Below are positions 1 to 8,690 of a DNA stretch of 64,000 nt, piece after piece. The translations under genes and the position numbers were made by a program. The notes beneath the pieces are model-generated. The model saw only the letters and a program-made list of their open reading frames with translations, was not told where the DNA came from and did not search any database. Origin of the DNA: Sporosarcina sp. FSL W7-1349 (GTDB lineage Bacteria > Bacillota > Bacilli > Bacillales_A > Planococcaceae); contig NZ_JBBOOK010000002.1 in the NCBI RefSeq assembly GCF_038003045.1, forward strand, positions 372,001-436,000, in the 5' to 3' direction. Numbering within the stretch: position 1 is the first letter of the stretch; the number at the start of each line of letters is the position of its first letter.

Positions 1-261
1 GAGGAAAGCCGGGCGATTGCGATTGCCACGGCCAAAGCTAGGGAATATATCCACGGCGAAAATGGCGACCGTCCAGAATATGAAGTGAAACCACGGCAAA
101 ATGACTGGATTTTAATAAAAGCTGACGGGGCACGTGCCATTTTTAAAGAAACAACTAAACACGAGTTATTGGAAAAAGCAAAACCGTACGTCAATGATCA
201 AAACGGCGTGTTATCTATTTATCATGAAGATGGCTCATTCGAAAATAAGCTATATGAATGA
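1..261 (+). CDS. C-terminal part of a DUF2188-like protein (partial)
   Basis: The reading frame is open from the first base to a TGA at 259-261 and gives 86 residues. The last part (Trp-Ile-Leu-Ile-Lys, then a helix rich in Lys/Glu, ending with a His-Glu-Asp-Gly-Ser-Phe strand) resembles the small DUF2188 fold, in which a short beta strand reports a per-residue modification of a two-strand repeat; this is recognition by eye and the function is unknown. The N-terminus lies outside the window. A hairpin terminator follows directly, so this is the end of its transcript. Confidence 0.6.
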   Translation, partial: EESRAIAIATAKAREYIHGENGDRPEYEVKPRQNDWILIKADGARAIFKETTKHELLEKAKPYVNDQNGVLSIYHEDGSFENKLYE

Positions 262-266
262 GAAAG

Positions 267-305
267 AGCGTATTCCTTGAGGTTGGCAAGGAATACGCTT
301 CTTTA
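267..305. terminator. Rho-independent terminator, probably bidirectional
   Basis: A perfect 12-bp stem (267-278 with 288-299, 9-nt loop) separates the plus-strand partial gene from the minus-strand lyase gene. A-rich and T-rich flanks on the two sides let it serve both convergent transcripts. Confidence 0.75.
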
Positions 306-312
306 TTACTCT

Positions 313-1254
313 TTATTGACCGCCTATTTTTTGTTGGGCAGAGGGTGCAATATGAAGATCTGAACACTTACCGGCTTTCAAAATAAAGCTGTCTGCCTGT
401 GCGGGGTACCGCTCCTGCAAATCTTTAGCCAACTCAATAACCTTATCCAGATCAATTGCTGTCGCAATTCCCATCTCCTCAAACCCATGGACTAAATCCT
501 CCGTGGCGATGTTACCACTAGCGTCCGGCGCGTATGGACAGCCGCCAAAGCCTGCAATCGAACTGTCAAAATCGGTAACCCCTTCTTCGAATCCGGCGAC
601 TGCATTGGCAAAAGCCATTCCGCGTGTATTATGCAGATGAAGTGAAAAATGAAAGCTTGGATAATGCTCTCTCAGCTCGCGAAGAATCCGCTTTACTTGA
701 AACGGGTTGGCCATCCCGGTCGTGTCTGCCAATGAAATGTCTGTAATACCCAATTGCTCATAACGTTTGCAAATTTCCAGATGCCGCTTGATCGGTACTT
801 CGCCCTCATACGGACAGCCGAACGCGACGGATATGGAACCGCCAATTTTGACGTCCGTCCCTTTAGCTCGTTCCACCAATGGTTTAAATCCTTCCATCGC
901 TTGGAATGTATGAGCATTTGCATTGTTCAAGCTATGAGAATCCGAAGCGGATAACATCAGCTTTACTTTATCCACTTTGGCGGCAATCGCGCGCTCCATC
1001 CCTCGCAAATTTGGTACAAGCGCCCGTAAAATCACATCTTTTGGCCGGTTAATTCGCTGCAACACTTCGTCGGCGTCCCTCATTTGTGGGATCGCTTTCG
1101 GATGGACAAACGATGTCACTTCGACTTGCTTGAAGCCGCAATCAAATATTCGGTTAATAATCTCTACTTTTTCATCAGTCGGTATCGTTTCCGGCATACT
1201 TTGGAAGCCATCTCGCGGACAAACTTCTGTAATGGTAATTGGACGATTGCTCAA
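313..1254 (-). CDS. HMG-CoA lyase family protein; candidate (R)-citramalyl-CoA lyase
   Basis: A 313-residue DRE-TIM metallolyase. The N-terminal Pro-Arg-Asp-Gly-Phe-Gln motif supplies the metal/substrate Arg-Asp pair, the HLHN motif near residue 207 gives metal ligands, and GFGGCPYAPDASGN carries the family's catalytic cysteine. It starts at TTG 1254 with a GGAGG 7 nt upstream. HMG-CoA lyase cleaves HMG-CoA to acetoacetate and acetyl-CoA, but the gene directly downstream-coupled to a class III CoA-transferase and co-regulated with a LeuCD-type hydratase is reminiscent of Chloroflexus (R)-citramalyl-CoA lyase, which belongs to this family and yields pyruvate plus acetyl-CoA. The DGFQS sequence differs from the DGLQNE usual in leucine-pathway HMG-CoA lyases, and no other leucine catabolic genes are present. 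Last gene of the long minus-strand operon. Family certain; substrate inferred. Confidence 0.9.
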   Translation of the reverse strand: MSNRPITITEVCPRDGFQSMPETIPTDEKVEIINRIFDCGFKQVEVTSFVHPKAIPQMRDADEVLQRINRPKDVILRALVPNLRGMERAIAAKVDKVKLMLSASDSHSLNNANAHTFQAMEGFKPLVERAKGTDVKIGGSISVAFGCPYEGEVPIKRHLEICKRYEQLGITDISLADTTGMANPFQVKRILRELREHYPSFHFSLHLHNTRGMAFANAVAGFEEGVTDFDSSIAGFGGCPYAPDASGNIATEDLVHGFEEMGIATAIDLDKVIELAKDLQERYPAQADSFILKAGKCSDLHIAPSAQQKIGGQ

Positions 1255-1283
1255 TTGTTTTCCTCCCTTCTTATAGAAACGAG

Positions 1284-2495
1284 TCAGACTATACTATTCT
1301 CTTTCAATGACTGAATCTCTTGATCAGTCAAACCTGCCAAATCTTTCAAAATGGCGTTCGTATCTGCGCCCAAGTCCGGACCCACATTGCGGATGGAGCC
1401 CGGCGTTTCGGAAAACTTAGGCACAATTCCCGGCATTTTTACTTTGCCGAGCCGCGGGTGTTCGATTTCTACAATATTTTCACGAGCTTTGTAATGTTCA
1501 TCCTCAAAAATGTCTTCGATACTATTAATCGAACTGATCGGAACACCGTATTCATCTAGTAGCTTTTGCAGCTCATCTCGATCTTTCGATTTCACCCAAT
1601 CGGCCACGATGCCATTAGTCAGATCAAAATGCTGCAACCGGACAGCGTTGGTGTAAAAACGGTCATCGGACAGCATATCTTCCCGGTCCATCGCTTGGGC
1701 CAGCCGCTCAAACGTCCGGTCGGAAGAGGTGACGAGAACAATCCAATGTCCATCTTTCGTCTGAAACGTGCCTGCCGGACTCGAATGCCCGCTCAGACCA
1801 GGAGAGCGCTCTTTAATGACACCATTCTGATCGTAATCAATAACAAGGAATTCCATCATTCGAAACACGGACTCATACAGCCCAATATCTGCGTATTGGC
1901 CTGTCCCCTCCGCTGCATCTCGGTAATAAAGTGCCGTCGATGTAGCAAACGCAACGTACACCCCTGTTATATAATCAAGCAATGAAAAAGAAGGGCTGAT
2001 TGGCGGGCGGTCCGTATATCCCTGTAAATACGTATACCCGCTAAAAGCAGTCGCAGGCGTTCCAAATCCAGCTTTTGGAGAATACGGACCGGTTTGCCCA
2101 TACCCGGTTACGCGGATCATAATTAAGTCTTCATTCACTTTTTTCAGATCTTCGTATCCCACATTCCATTTCTCTAAAGTGCCGGGTCGGAAATTCTCTA
2201 TGACAACATCCGATTTGGCAACGAGTTTTTTTAAAATTTCCTGTCCCTCTTCGCCGTGCAAATCCAAAGTCAACGATCTCTTGTTTCTCGCCAATCCCGG
2301 CCAGCGAAGCGGTTCATCACCTTTAAAGGGGCCCATTCTGCGCAAGGAATCTCCCTTGCCGGGCATCTCTACTTTGATCACTTCTGCACCAAAGTCTCCA
2401 AGCAAGGTCGCTCCAAATGGAGCAGCAATCATTGTCGACAAATCCAAAATGCGGATGCCAGATAAAGGACCATGTTTTTCATGTTGTCTGTTCAC
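1284..2495 (-). CDS. Class III (CaiB/BaiF) acyl-CoA transferase
   Basis: A 403-residue family III CoA-transferase. It shows the N-terminal GIRILDLS strand, the EVIKVE-GD motif, the RNKRSLTLDL block and the Asp of SLLDYITG, expected to form the aspartyl-CoA thioester intermediate. It starts at GTG 2495, preceded by AAAGGAG at good spacing. Family members move CoA from a donor such as succinyl-CoA to a carboxylic acid. Lying 29 nt before the lyase gene, it most likely activates the acid that the lyase then cleaves; citramalate is the best guess from the neighbouring hydratase. The donor cannot be read from sequence. Alternatives are itaconate, mesaconate or malate as acceptor. Confidence 0.92.
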   Translation of the reverse strand: MNRQHEKHGPLSGIRILDLSTMIAAPFGATLLGDFGAEVIKVEMPGKGDSLRRMGPFKGDEPLRWPGLARNKRSLTLDLHGEEGQEILKKLVAKSDVVIENFRPGTLEKWNVGYEDLKKVNEDLIMIRVTGYGQTGPYSPKAGFGTPATAFSGYTYLQGYTDRPPISPSFSLLDYITGVYVAFATSTALYYRDAAEGTGQYADIGLYESVFRMMEFLVIDYDQNGVIKERSPGLSGHSSPAGTFQTKDGHWIVLVTSSDRTFERLAQAMDREDMLSDDRFYTNAVRLQHFDLTNGIVADWVKSKDRDELQKLLDEYGVPISSINSIEDIFEDEHYKARENIVEIEHPRLGKVKMPGIVPKFSETPGSIRNVGPDLGADTNAILKDLAGLTDQEIQSLKENSIV

Positions 2496-2538
2496 ATCTC
2501 ATTCTCCTTTCATTGCAGTACGCCAGCATCTCCCAATT

Positions 2539-3192
2539 TCAAACCTCTTCCTTCCTCCAATCCAACCGGTCCAGTTCGAATAAATGATCTGTTTTAACAT
2601 ACCATTTTCCGCCCATCCGACCGACTGCTTCGAGCTGCTTCATATCAATTCTGTTTCCTTGAATGAGCCCATCCTGCACTTCGACAGCCTTCACCTCTCC
2701 GATGACCAGGCTATGGGGAGAAGATCCGATTTCAATAATCCGTTCGAGCACACATTCCATACGGATGGGCGACTCTTTTATAGAAGGAGGCGAAACAAAT
2801 TTGGATGGAACGGCGCTTAAATTGGCTTTTTTCAATTCATCTTCATTAGGAAGATAATCTTTGGATGTTTCATTCATTTGATCCACATTGGCGACGGTCA
2901 CCAGATTAATAACAAATTGGCCCGTTGCCTCAATATTGCGAACCGTATCTTTTTTCTTTGTTTGTCTCCGTTCCGCAGCGAATATGACGAGCGGAGGATC
3001 GATTGAAACTCCTGTAAAGAAACTGAACGGTGCCGCATTGGCAAGGCCATTTTCATCTGCTGTTGTAATCCAGGCAATCGGGCGCGGCACGATACAGCTT
3101 GTCATGACACGATATTTTTCTCTTTCACTAAGGGTTTCCATTTCATATATCATACGCTTTGCCGCCGGCAGAAAGGGGCGGATCTCCCTCAT
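2539..3192 (-). CDS. Flavin reductase-like (FMN-binding split barrel) protein
   Basis: A 217-residue protein with the flavin reductase-like split-barrel pattern: VMTSCIVPRPIAW, then AAPFSFFTGVSIDPP and a FVINLV strand after the DTVRNI helix. Relatives bind FMN and either reduce flavin for two-component monooxygenases or act as flavoproteins of unknown role. No partner monooxygenase is in the window; the only other flavin enzyme of the operon is the FAD protein at 12069-13451. The ATG at 3192 was kept (GGGGGTG upstream), but a second ATG at 3153 is possible. It lies 40 nt after the PrpD gene and 43 nt before the CoA-transferase, so it is part of the operon. Confidence 0.85.
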   Translation of the reverse strand: MREIRPFLPAAKRMIYEMETLSEREKYRVMTSCIVPRPIAWITTADENGLANAAPFSFFTGVSIDPPLVIFAAERRQTKKKDTVRNIEATGQFVINLVTVANVDQMNETSKDYLPNEDELKKANLSAVPSKFVSPPSIKESPIRMECVLERIIEIGSSPHSLVIGEVKAVEVQDGLIQGNRIDMKQLEAVGRMGGKWYVKTDHLFELDRLDWRKEEV

Positions 3193-3232
3193 CCGGCGAC
3201 TTTACACCCCCGTTCGGAATAAGGCATGGCTT

Positions 3233-4561
3233 TTATAAACAAACCAGGTCGATCAATTCTTTCATATTTTGCTTATTCTCCATGTTTACTATCCAATCTA
3301 CTATTTCTTCCTGTCGGTCCTCGGCATAAGTTCCGTTGCTATTTTCTTTAAACTTATGAATAATATGCGATAAGCTATAAACCTCTTCAGGACCGCCCAA
3401 TGCATTATCCAATCTTTTCTTGAAAACCTCGCCCGTATTCAAGAAAACAACCACTTCAGCCGGCATTATGGTCGGATAATCCACCTCGAGAGCGGCAGAT
3501 GCCCTCACTTCGACTTTCTCCGCAAGATCCCGGATGACGCTGTTTTGCAAAACATCTTCGTTAAAAATAGAGTGGGCCGAAGAATCAGTGTATAGCCAGG
3601 AGGAAAGCGCGAATGGAATGCTGAACTTGGCGGACAAGGCATTATGATACTGGCTGCTATTCAGAGTAGCTGCCCGCTGGTACGTAAATACATCAATTTT
3701 ACGGATGTCCTCCGGCCTAATGCCATGTTCTTGGACAATTGCCTGGAATGCTTCCAGAGGGGCGTGCGCATAGCGGCAAAACGCATGGGATTTGAAATAA
3801 TTGCGGTCAATATCCCAGCCATCCATCACTCCGCTCATGCAATCGGGCTGAAAAGCCTGCCCAATTATTTGGCCGAAGACATATTCGATATTTTGATTTG
3901 GCGCGCGGTAACCGGCCTGCAGCAAGGCCGCTGTCTTAATTCCCGATTCTGCCGCCTGGCCGGCATATACATTGCGGAGCGGCGATCCTTCCAGAGCAGC
4001 CGTCCACCTAGTCGGCATAGCAAAAGAAGCGCTAATTTGCAGCCCTTCTTGCAATGATTCTTCTCCGACTTGATCCATCAGCAATATGCTTCCCGCGGCT
4101 CCTGAAACTCCCCATGTACCATGAGCATGTGCTTCAGGCTGCAGTGTTGTCGCTCTTCCGAAATAGGAGCATAATTCATAGGATTTTATTAAATTACTCA
4201 GAAATAACCGCCCGTCATATTGCTGTTTAGTTTGAACGTAAGTAAGCATGGCAGGCACGACATGCGCAGCCGGATGCCCTTTGCTCCATTGGTTGCCTTC
4301 ATCAAGCTCCACCGCAACGGATGCAGTGCCGTTGACAAACGCAGCTGAAAAAAGATCCAGCCTGACATCTGTTCCAAGCACGGCATAGGGGCCGGGGCCG
4401 AATAATTTGTACGGAGCTAAAAGGTTTTGTATGCTAGCTTCCTTCATCCCTAAAATTAGGGAACCTAACGTATCAAGCAATACTTTTTTTGCAGATTCCA
4501 TCGTCTGTTCGCCGATGTCATCGGGAGCTGCTTGCACAATCCGTCCAATTAATCGCTTCAT
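3233..4561 (-). CDS. MmgE/PrpD family protein, copy 1
   Basis: A 442-residue MmgE/PrpD protein. Family signature blocks are present: ELDEGN followed by KGHPAAHVVPA (active-site Asp and His region), HAHGTWG, and KSHAFCRYAHAPLEA. Characterised members are 2-methylcitrate dehydratase, cis-aconitate decarboxylase (itaconate-forming) and iminodisuccinate epimerase, all acting on polycarboxylates. The ATG overlaps the stop of the IclR gene (ATGA), indicating translational coupling. A second family member is encoded at the other end of the same operon (13468-14802), so two related steps, or two subunits, are likely. The reaction is unknown; decarboxylation or dehydration of a C6 acid feeding the LeuCD-type hydratase would fit. 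Confidence 0.9.
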   Translation of the reverse strand: MKRLIGRIVQAAPDDIGEQTMESAKKVLLDTLGSLILGMKEASIQNLLAPYKLFGPGPYAVLGTDVRLDLFSAAFVNGTASVAVELDEGNQWSKGHPAAHVVPAMLTYVQTKQQYDGRLFLSNLIKSYELCSYFGRATTLQPEAHAHGTWGVSGAAGSILLMDQVGEESLQEGLQISASFAMPTRWTAALEGSPLRNVYAGQAAESGIKTAALLQAGYRAPNQNIEYVFGQIIGQAFQPDCMSGVMDGWDIDRNYFKSHAFCRYAHAPLEAFQAIVQEHGIRPEDIRKIDVFTYQRAATLNSSQYHNALSAKFSIPFALSSWLYTDSSAHSIFNEDVLQNSVIRDLAEKVEVRASAALEVDYPTIMPAEVVVFLNTGEVFKKRLDNALGGPEEVYSLSHIIHKFKENSNGTYAEDRQEEIVDWIVNMENKQNMKELIDLVCL

Positions 4562-5322
4562 AAACTACCCTCTTTTTTTCCTCCCGCCTGGAAGTAGCCC
4601 AGCCGTTCGGAGATTTCTTTTGAGCTCCTCATCAATAACTGAATCAAATGTTGTTCCCGTTCGGGAGAAAGTCTTTGGATCGGGCCTGCTAGTGTAATGC
4701 TTGCAGTGGATTCTCCATTGCTTTCGTAAATCGGGGCTGCAATAGCAAAGCTGCCCGGCACTCTTTCGCCGGTCGTAAATGCATAGCCATTCTGACGGAT
4801 TTCAACTAAATCCTTTCTCAATTTGCTCAGCTCGGTCTCATGCTTTTCTTCCAGTAGCCGAACCGTTTGTTCTCTTTCCTCGTCATGTAAAAAAGCAATT
4901 AGAATCTTTCCTGAAGCCCCTAAATGCAACGGCTTCCGTTCACCTACCCTTACAAAGTTTCGGACTGCCAATGGGCTGTCAATTTTTTCAATGCACACCC
5001 GGCTCAATTGATCAATGATATTCAGCTCTACGGTTTCCGACGAATCTTCCGCCAGCTTTTTCATAATTGGTAAAGCGACCGTGCGAAAATCCAATTGGCT
5101 TTGGTAAATGCTGCCGAGCCGAAAAAATTGAAAACTTAAAGAATAGCGATGGTTATCTTCATTTTTTTCAATGAAGTTTCCTTTCTCCAGTGTGTTTAAG
5201 ATGCGGAATACCGTACTTTTCGGAAGTCCTAATTCCTCCTGGATTTCACTAATCGACAAACTCGTCCGCTCCATCGTGTATAAAGCTAAAATCTCAAACA
5301 TTTTCTCCATAGATTTGTTCAT
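4558..5322 (-). CDS. IclR family transcriptional regulator
   Basis: A 254-residue regulator with an N-terminal winged helix (LSISEIQEELGLPKSTVFRILNTLE, about residues 20-44) and a C-terminal IclR effector domain (LGASGKILIAFL, then GYAFTTGERVPGSFAIAAPI). I chose ATG 5322, with an AGGTG upstream, over an upstream in-frame start at 5358. IclR proteins bind palindromes as dimers and usually respond to a small carboxylate or aromatic pathway compound. Its position in the middle of the catabolic operon makes it the obvious local regulator, and the two GTTCC-N7-GGAAC palindromes in the divergent promoter region (14818-14834 and 15020-15036) are the candidate operators. It would then control its own synthesis. 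Confidence 0.93.
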   Translation of the reverse strand: MNKSMEKMFEILALYTMERTSLSISEIQEELGLPKSTVFRILNTLEKGNFIEKNEDNHRYSLSFQFFRLGSIYQSQLDFRTVALPIMKKLAEDSSETVELNIIDQLSRVCIEKIDSPLAVRNFVRVGERKPLHLGASGKILIAFLHDEEREQTVRLLEEKHETELSKLRKDLVEIRQNGYAFTTGERVPGSFAIAAPIYESNGESTASITLAGPIQRLSPEREQHLIQLLMRSSKEISERLGYFQAGGKKEGSL

Positions 5323-5365
5323 AATAAATTTGCACCTATCTTTCTGCTTCGAGAACAAAGAGCGA

Positions 5366-6076
5366 CTATGTCGTGATACCCAAGTAGGATGCTTTCAGCT
5401 TTTCATCATTCAATAAGTCTTTTGCCATACCTTCCATGACAATTTCTCCGTTTTCTAGCACGTATCCCCGATCGGCGTGGGATAATGCCTGATTGACGTT
5501 TTGCTCCACCAGCAGGACCGTCACTCCGTTCTCTTTGATTTCAGAAATGATATCAAATACTTGCTGGGTCAGCAACGGAGACAGACCAATGGACGGCTCA
5601 TCCAGAATGAGAAGTTTAGGCTCAGACATCAGCGCTCGGCCGATCGCCAGCATTTGCTGTTGGCCGCCACTCATCGTTCCGGCAATCTGTGTTTTTCTCT
5701 CTTTCAAAATGGGAAACAACTCGAAGCAATAGTCCATGTTTTTCTGGAGGTTCTTTCTTGTATGCTTTGTAAAAGCGCCCAACTCCAGATTCTCCAGTAC
5801 CGTCATATCCGAAAAAAGCTTTCTGCCTTCGGGCACTTGAATCAATCCACTTTTCACAATTTGTTCGGTCGTCTTTTTGTGGATTGGCTGGCCGTCAAAA
5901 TGAATCTCTCCCGATGTAAGGGGGAGGATTCCAGAAATGGCTCTCATCGTTGTTGTTTTTCCCGCTCCGTTCGTTCCTAATATCGTAACAAGTTCACCCC
6001 GTTTTACTTCAAAAGAGAGGTTCCGCAATATTTGTATATTTCCATAGCCGGCTACTAAGTTAGATACTTTAAGCAT
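5366..6076 (-). CDS. Liv-type ABC transporter ATP-binding protein (LivF-like)
   Basis: A 236-residue ABC ATPase. It has Walker A GTNGAGKTTT near residue 35, the signature MSGGQQQMLAIGRAL, and Walker B LLILDEPSIGLSP. The length and the VPEGRKLFSDMTVLENL block are typical of LivF, the second ATPase of branched-chain-amino-acid-type importers (HAAT family). The gene overlaps livG-like by 8 nt. The importers of this family also carry amides, urea, aromatic acids and dicarboxylates. Embedded between catabolic genes, it probably serves uptake of the pathway substrate. Confidence 0.92.
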   Translation of the reverse strand: MLKVSNLVAGYGNIQILRNLSFEVKRGELVTILGTNGAGKTTTMRAISGILPLTSGEIHFDGQPIHKKTTEQIVKSGLIQVPEGRKLFSDMTVLENLELGAFTKHTRKNLQKNMDYCFELFPILKERKTQIAGTMSGGQQQMLAIGRALMSEPKLLILDEPSIGLSPLLTQQVFDIISEIKENGVTVLLVEQNVNQALSHADRGYVLENGEIVMEGMAKDLLNDEKLKASYLGITT

Positions 6077-6794
6077 GTTTTAACTCCTCCCCTAGATAGG
6101 CCTCCACCACTCTTGGGTCCTTCGTTACTTCTTCCGGCCTTCCCTCCGCTATTTTTTGGCCGAGATGCATAACAACCACACGATCCGATAATGCCATGAC
6201 AGCGGACATCAAGTGCTCGATGAATAAAATGGTAATTCCTTTGTTTCGAATGTCTTTGATCAGCTCGATAAACTCGTTTACTTCCGACGGGTTCAATCCC
6301 GACATGACCTCATCTAAAAACAGCAGCTTCGGTTTTGTAGCCAGAGCACGCGCTACTTCAACTTTCTTTTGTTCGGCGAAAGTTAAGTCCTTCATCCGTA
6401 CGTGAGCCTTATCGGCCATGCCCAAGTATTCGAGCTGTTCCATGGCAATTTCTTTCGCCTCTTGATACTTGCTAACCGTATTAAACGCGCCCACGATAAC
6501 ATTTTCCAGCAATGTAAGATTTCCAAAAGGCTGCACAATTTGGAAGGTCCGTGCAATTCCTTTTTTACAAATGTACTCTGGTTTTAATGAACGAATATTT
6601 TCCCCTTCAAATTCAATCACTCCTTCTTCGGACTGGTGAAATCCGCAGATAGAGTGGAACAAAGTAGTTTTTCCGGCGCCGTTCGGTCCGATCAGTCCAA
6701 GTATTTCTCCTCGATTTAATGTCAGATCCACTTGATTGACAGCGACCAAACCGGAAAATCGTTTCGTCACCTTTTCTAATTGCAATAGAACCAT
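6069..6794 (-). CDS. Liv-type ABC transporter ATP-binding protein (LivG-like)
   Basis: A 241-residue ABC ATPase of the LivG type, with Walker A GPNGAGKTTLF, a degenerate signature LTFAEQKKVEVARALA and Walker B LLFLDEVMSGLNPSE. LivG-type proteins often lack the canonical LSGGQ, as here. The start was set at ATG 6794, which has GAGGTG 8 nt upstream; an upstream GTG at 6803 overlaps the permease gene and is less likely. It pairs with the LivF-like ATPase to power the importer encoded by the same operon. Confidence 0.9.
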   Translation of the reverse strand: MVLLQLEKVTKRFSGLVAVNQVDLTLNRGEILGLIGPNGAGKTTLFHSICGFHQSEEGVIEFEGENIRSLKPEYICKKGIARTFQIVQPFGNLTLLENVIVGAFNTVSKYQEAKEIAMEQLEYLGMADKAHVRMKDLTFAEQKKVEVARALATKPKLLFLDEVMSGLNPSEVNEFIELIKDIRNKGITILFIEHLMSAVMALSDRVVVMHLGQKIAEGRPEEVTKDPRVVEAYLGEELKHA

Positions 6795-6795
6795 G

Positions 6796-7761
6796 TCAAT
6801 CACCTCTTCTCATTTGCTTCGCCCTTAATCGGTCCTGAATCCATCCAACAATGCCGCCCGGTAAAAATAAGATGACAACTACCAGGATAATTCCATAAGC
6901 CATTAGGTGGACACCTGCAAATCCGCCAAAAATTTTGGCTGTCATTTCGCCAAGCGGAACGATGACCAAAGAGCCAACAAAAGGACCGAGTATTGTTCCC
7001 ATACCTCCAATAATGGCAGGAAGCAAAATGGCGACTGAAACATCATTACCGAATGTCGTTGGCGGTTCGATATAAAGAATATACTGTGCATAAAATGTTC
7101 CGCCGATTGCTGTTAACGCCGCGCTCAATGAAATAGCGACCAGCTTGTTTTTAAATGTATTGACGCCAAGTGATTGAGCCGCTTCTTCATTCTCCCGGAT
7201 GGCGACCAAGTTATAGCCAAGTCTGGATCGGCTGATAAAGTAAACTAGCAGCGTGGCAAGGGCCGTCAAAATTAAAATAGTGTAATAATATCCCACTCTC
7301 GTACTGAATTGGTACATAAGCGGCTCCGGATTAATCGTAATCAATACGCCTAAAGTTTTATTAAAGTAATCGGAATTCTGAACAATAATCCGAAGAATTT
7401 CTGCAAAAGCCAGTGTTCCGAGCGCAAAATAAGCGCCTCGAAGCTTATAACGGAATGAAAGAAAGCCGATAAACAGTCCTATTAACGCAGCAATTACCGC
7501 ACCTATCAGCATGCCAATCCAAGGAGATACGGAGTATTTCGTTAATAGGATGGACGAAGTGTATGCACCGGTTCCAAAGAAAGCAGCATGACCAAAAGAA
7601 AATTGGCCCGAGTAGCCGCTCAAAATATTCCAAGCTTGACTGACCAATGAATAATAAAGGATAAGTATAGAAATATGCATAAAATACTGATCCTTTACAA
7701 ACAGTGGTACACAGGCCAAGGCTATTAAAGCGATTAGGGAAAATAGAAATGATTTTTTCAT
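6796..7761 (-). CDS. Liv-type ABC transporter permease (LivM-like)
   Basis: A 321-residue, very hydrophobic protein with about nine or ten membrane segments. The conserved cytoplasmic loop (SRLGYNLVAIRENEEAAQSLGVNTFKNKL, near residues 180-208) is the EAA-like contact with the ATPase and is diagnostic of LivM. The GTLAFAEILR and YSGQFSFGHAAFFG blocks are also family hallmarks. It overlaps the LivH-like gene by 4 nt and lies 1 nt before livG-like. Confidence 0.92.
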   Translation of the reverse strand: MKKSFLFSLIALIALACVPLFVKDQYFMHISILILYYSLVSQAWNILSGYSGQFSFGHAAFFGTGAYTSSILLTKYSVSPWIGMLIGAVIAALIGLFIGFLSFRYKLRGAYFALGTLAFAEILRIIVQNSDYFNKTLGVLITINPEPLMYQFSTRVGYYYTILILTALATLLVYFISRSRLGYNLVAIRENEEAAQSLGVNTFKNKLVAISLSAALTAIGGTFYAQYILYIEPPTTFGNDVSVAILLPAIIGGMGTILGPFVGSLVIVPLGEMTAKIFGGFAGVHLMAYGIILVVVILFLPGGIVGWIQDRLRAKQMRRGD

Positions 7762-8630
7762 CGCGCTTTCCCTCCAAACAAACCATTAGGCTTAAACAAA
7801 AGCACTAGAATAAAGATTAAATACGTCATCAACTCTTTTAAACTTCCCGGTAGAACGGCTCCGCCCAAGGCTTCCGCAACTCCGATCATCAAACCGCCGA
7901 CTAAGGCGCCGATAAAATTGCCGAGCCCGCCCAGCACGACAACGACGAATGCCTTTAATATAAAAGCTGCTCCTACGTCAGGAGAGGTGTAGAAAAAAGG
8001 AGTGATCAAGCTTCCCGCAACTGCAGCAAGCGCGGCGCCAAGACCGAACGCAATATAATTGATCTTGCTCGTGTTGATGCCAACTAGGGCAGCGCCCTGC
8101 CGTTCAATGGAAGTGGCCCGGATCGCCTTGCCCAAAAACGTGCTCCGCAAAAACCAGAACAGTAAAATAGCAAGGACGACTGCAAAGATAAATGCAATTA
8201 ATTTCGCCGTATGTACATTTAATGAAAGAACCGAAAGCGTTGCCGGCATTCCCTCAATCTTAATACTGCGGAAGTCGGGGCTGAATAGGACAAGGGCGAA
8301 ATTCTCCAAAAATAACATAATGCCCAGGGTTACAAGCAGTTGGTTATGTTCAGGAGCATCCATCATTCTGGACAGTATCCCTTTTTGAATAAGTACCCCC
8401 ACCCCAAACAAAACAAGTGCACTGAGGGGGATAGATAAGTATGGATTCAAACCTATTAAAGCAAAGAGCCAATAAGTGACGTACATACCAAGCATCATGA
8501 GCGCACCTTGTGCAAAGTTAATAATCTTCATAACTCCAAAGATCAGAGTTAAGCCCATTGCTACCAGGCCATAAATTCCCCCCATTAATAAACCATCGAT
8601 CAGCGATTGAAGGAATAAACCAAATGACAT
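7758..8630 (-). CDS. Liv-type ABC transporter permease (LivH-like)
   Basis: A 290-residue permease with about eight membrane segments. Family features include GLVAMGLTLIFGVMKIINFAQGALMMLGMY at the N-terminus, the coupling loop STFLGKAIRATSIERQGAALVGIN, and VVVLGGLGNFIGALVGGL near the C-terminus. It would form the translocation channel with the LivM-like protein. A stem-loop in the 60-nt gap before it may raise the level of the binding protein over that of the channel. Confidence 0.92.
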   Translation of the reverse strand: MSFGLFLQSLIDGLLMGGIYGLVAMGLTLIFGVMKIINFAQGALMMLGMYVTYWLFALIGLNPYLSIPLSALVLFGVGVLIQKGILSRMMDAPEHNQLLVTLGIMLFLENFALVLFSPDFRSIKIEGMPATLSVLSLNVHTAKLIAFIFAVVLAILLFWFLRSTFLGKAIRATSIERQGAALVGINTSKINYIAFGLGAALAAVAGSLITPFFYTSPDVGAAFILKAFVVVVLGGLGNFIGALVGGLMIGVAEALGGAVLPGSLKELMTYLIFILVLLFKPNGLFGGKAR

Positions 8631-8654
8631 TATTATGCCTCCTTTTTAAAAGGC

Positions 8655-8686
8655 ATGGGAGCAGCAGAGAAATCTTTTGCTCCCAT
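8655..8686 (-). terminator. Intercistronic stem-loop behind the binding-protein gene
   Basis: A perfect 9-bp stem (8655-8663 with 8678-8686) lies between the binding-protein stop and the LivH-like start. It is followed on the minus strand by GCC and TTTT. Such hairpins after binding-protein genes act as partial terminators or 3-prime mRNA stabilisers; that role is inferred. Confidence 0.6.
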
Positions 8687-8690
8687 ACAG

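Noticed and set aside
313..1254. Plain leucine-catabolic HMG-CoA lyase
   Set aside because: No methylcrotonyl-CoA carboxylase or isovaleryl-CoA genes nearby; context favours another CoA ester, so kept only as an alternative.
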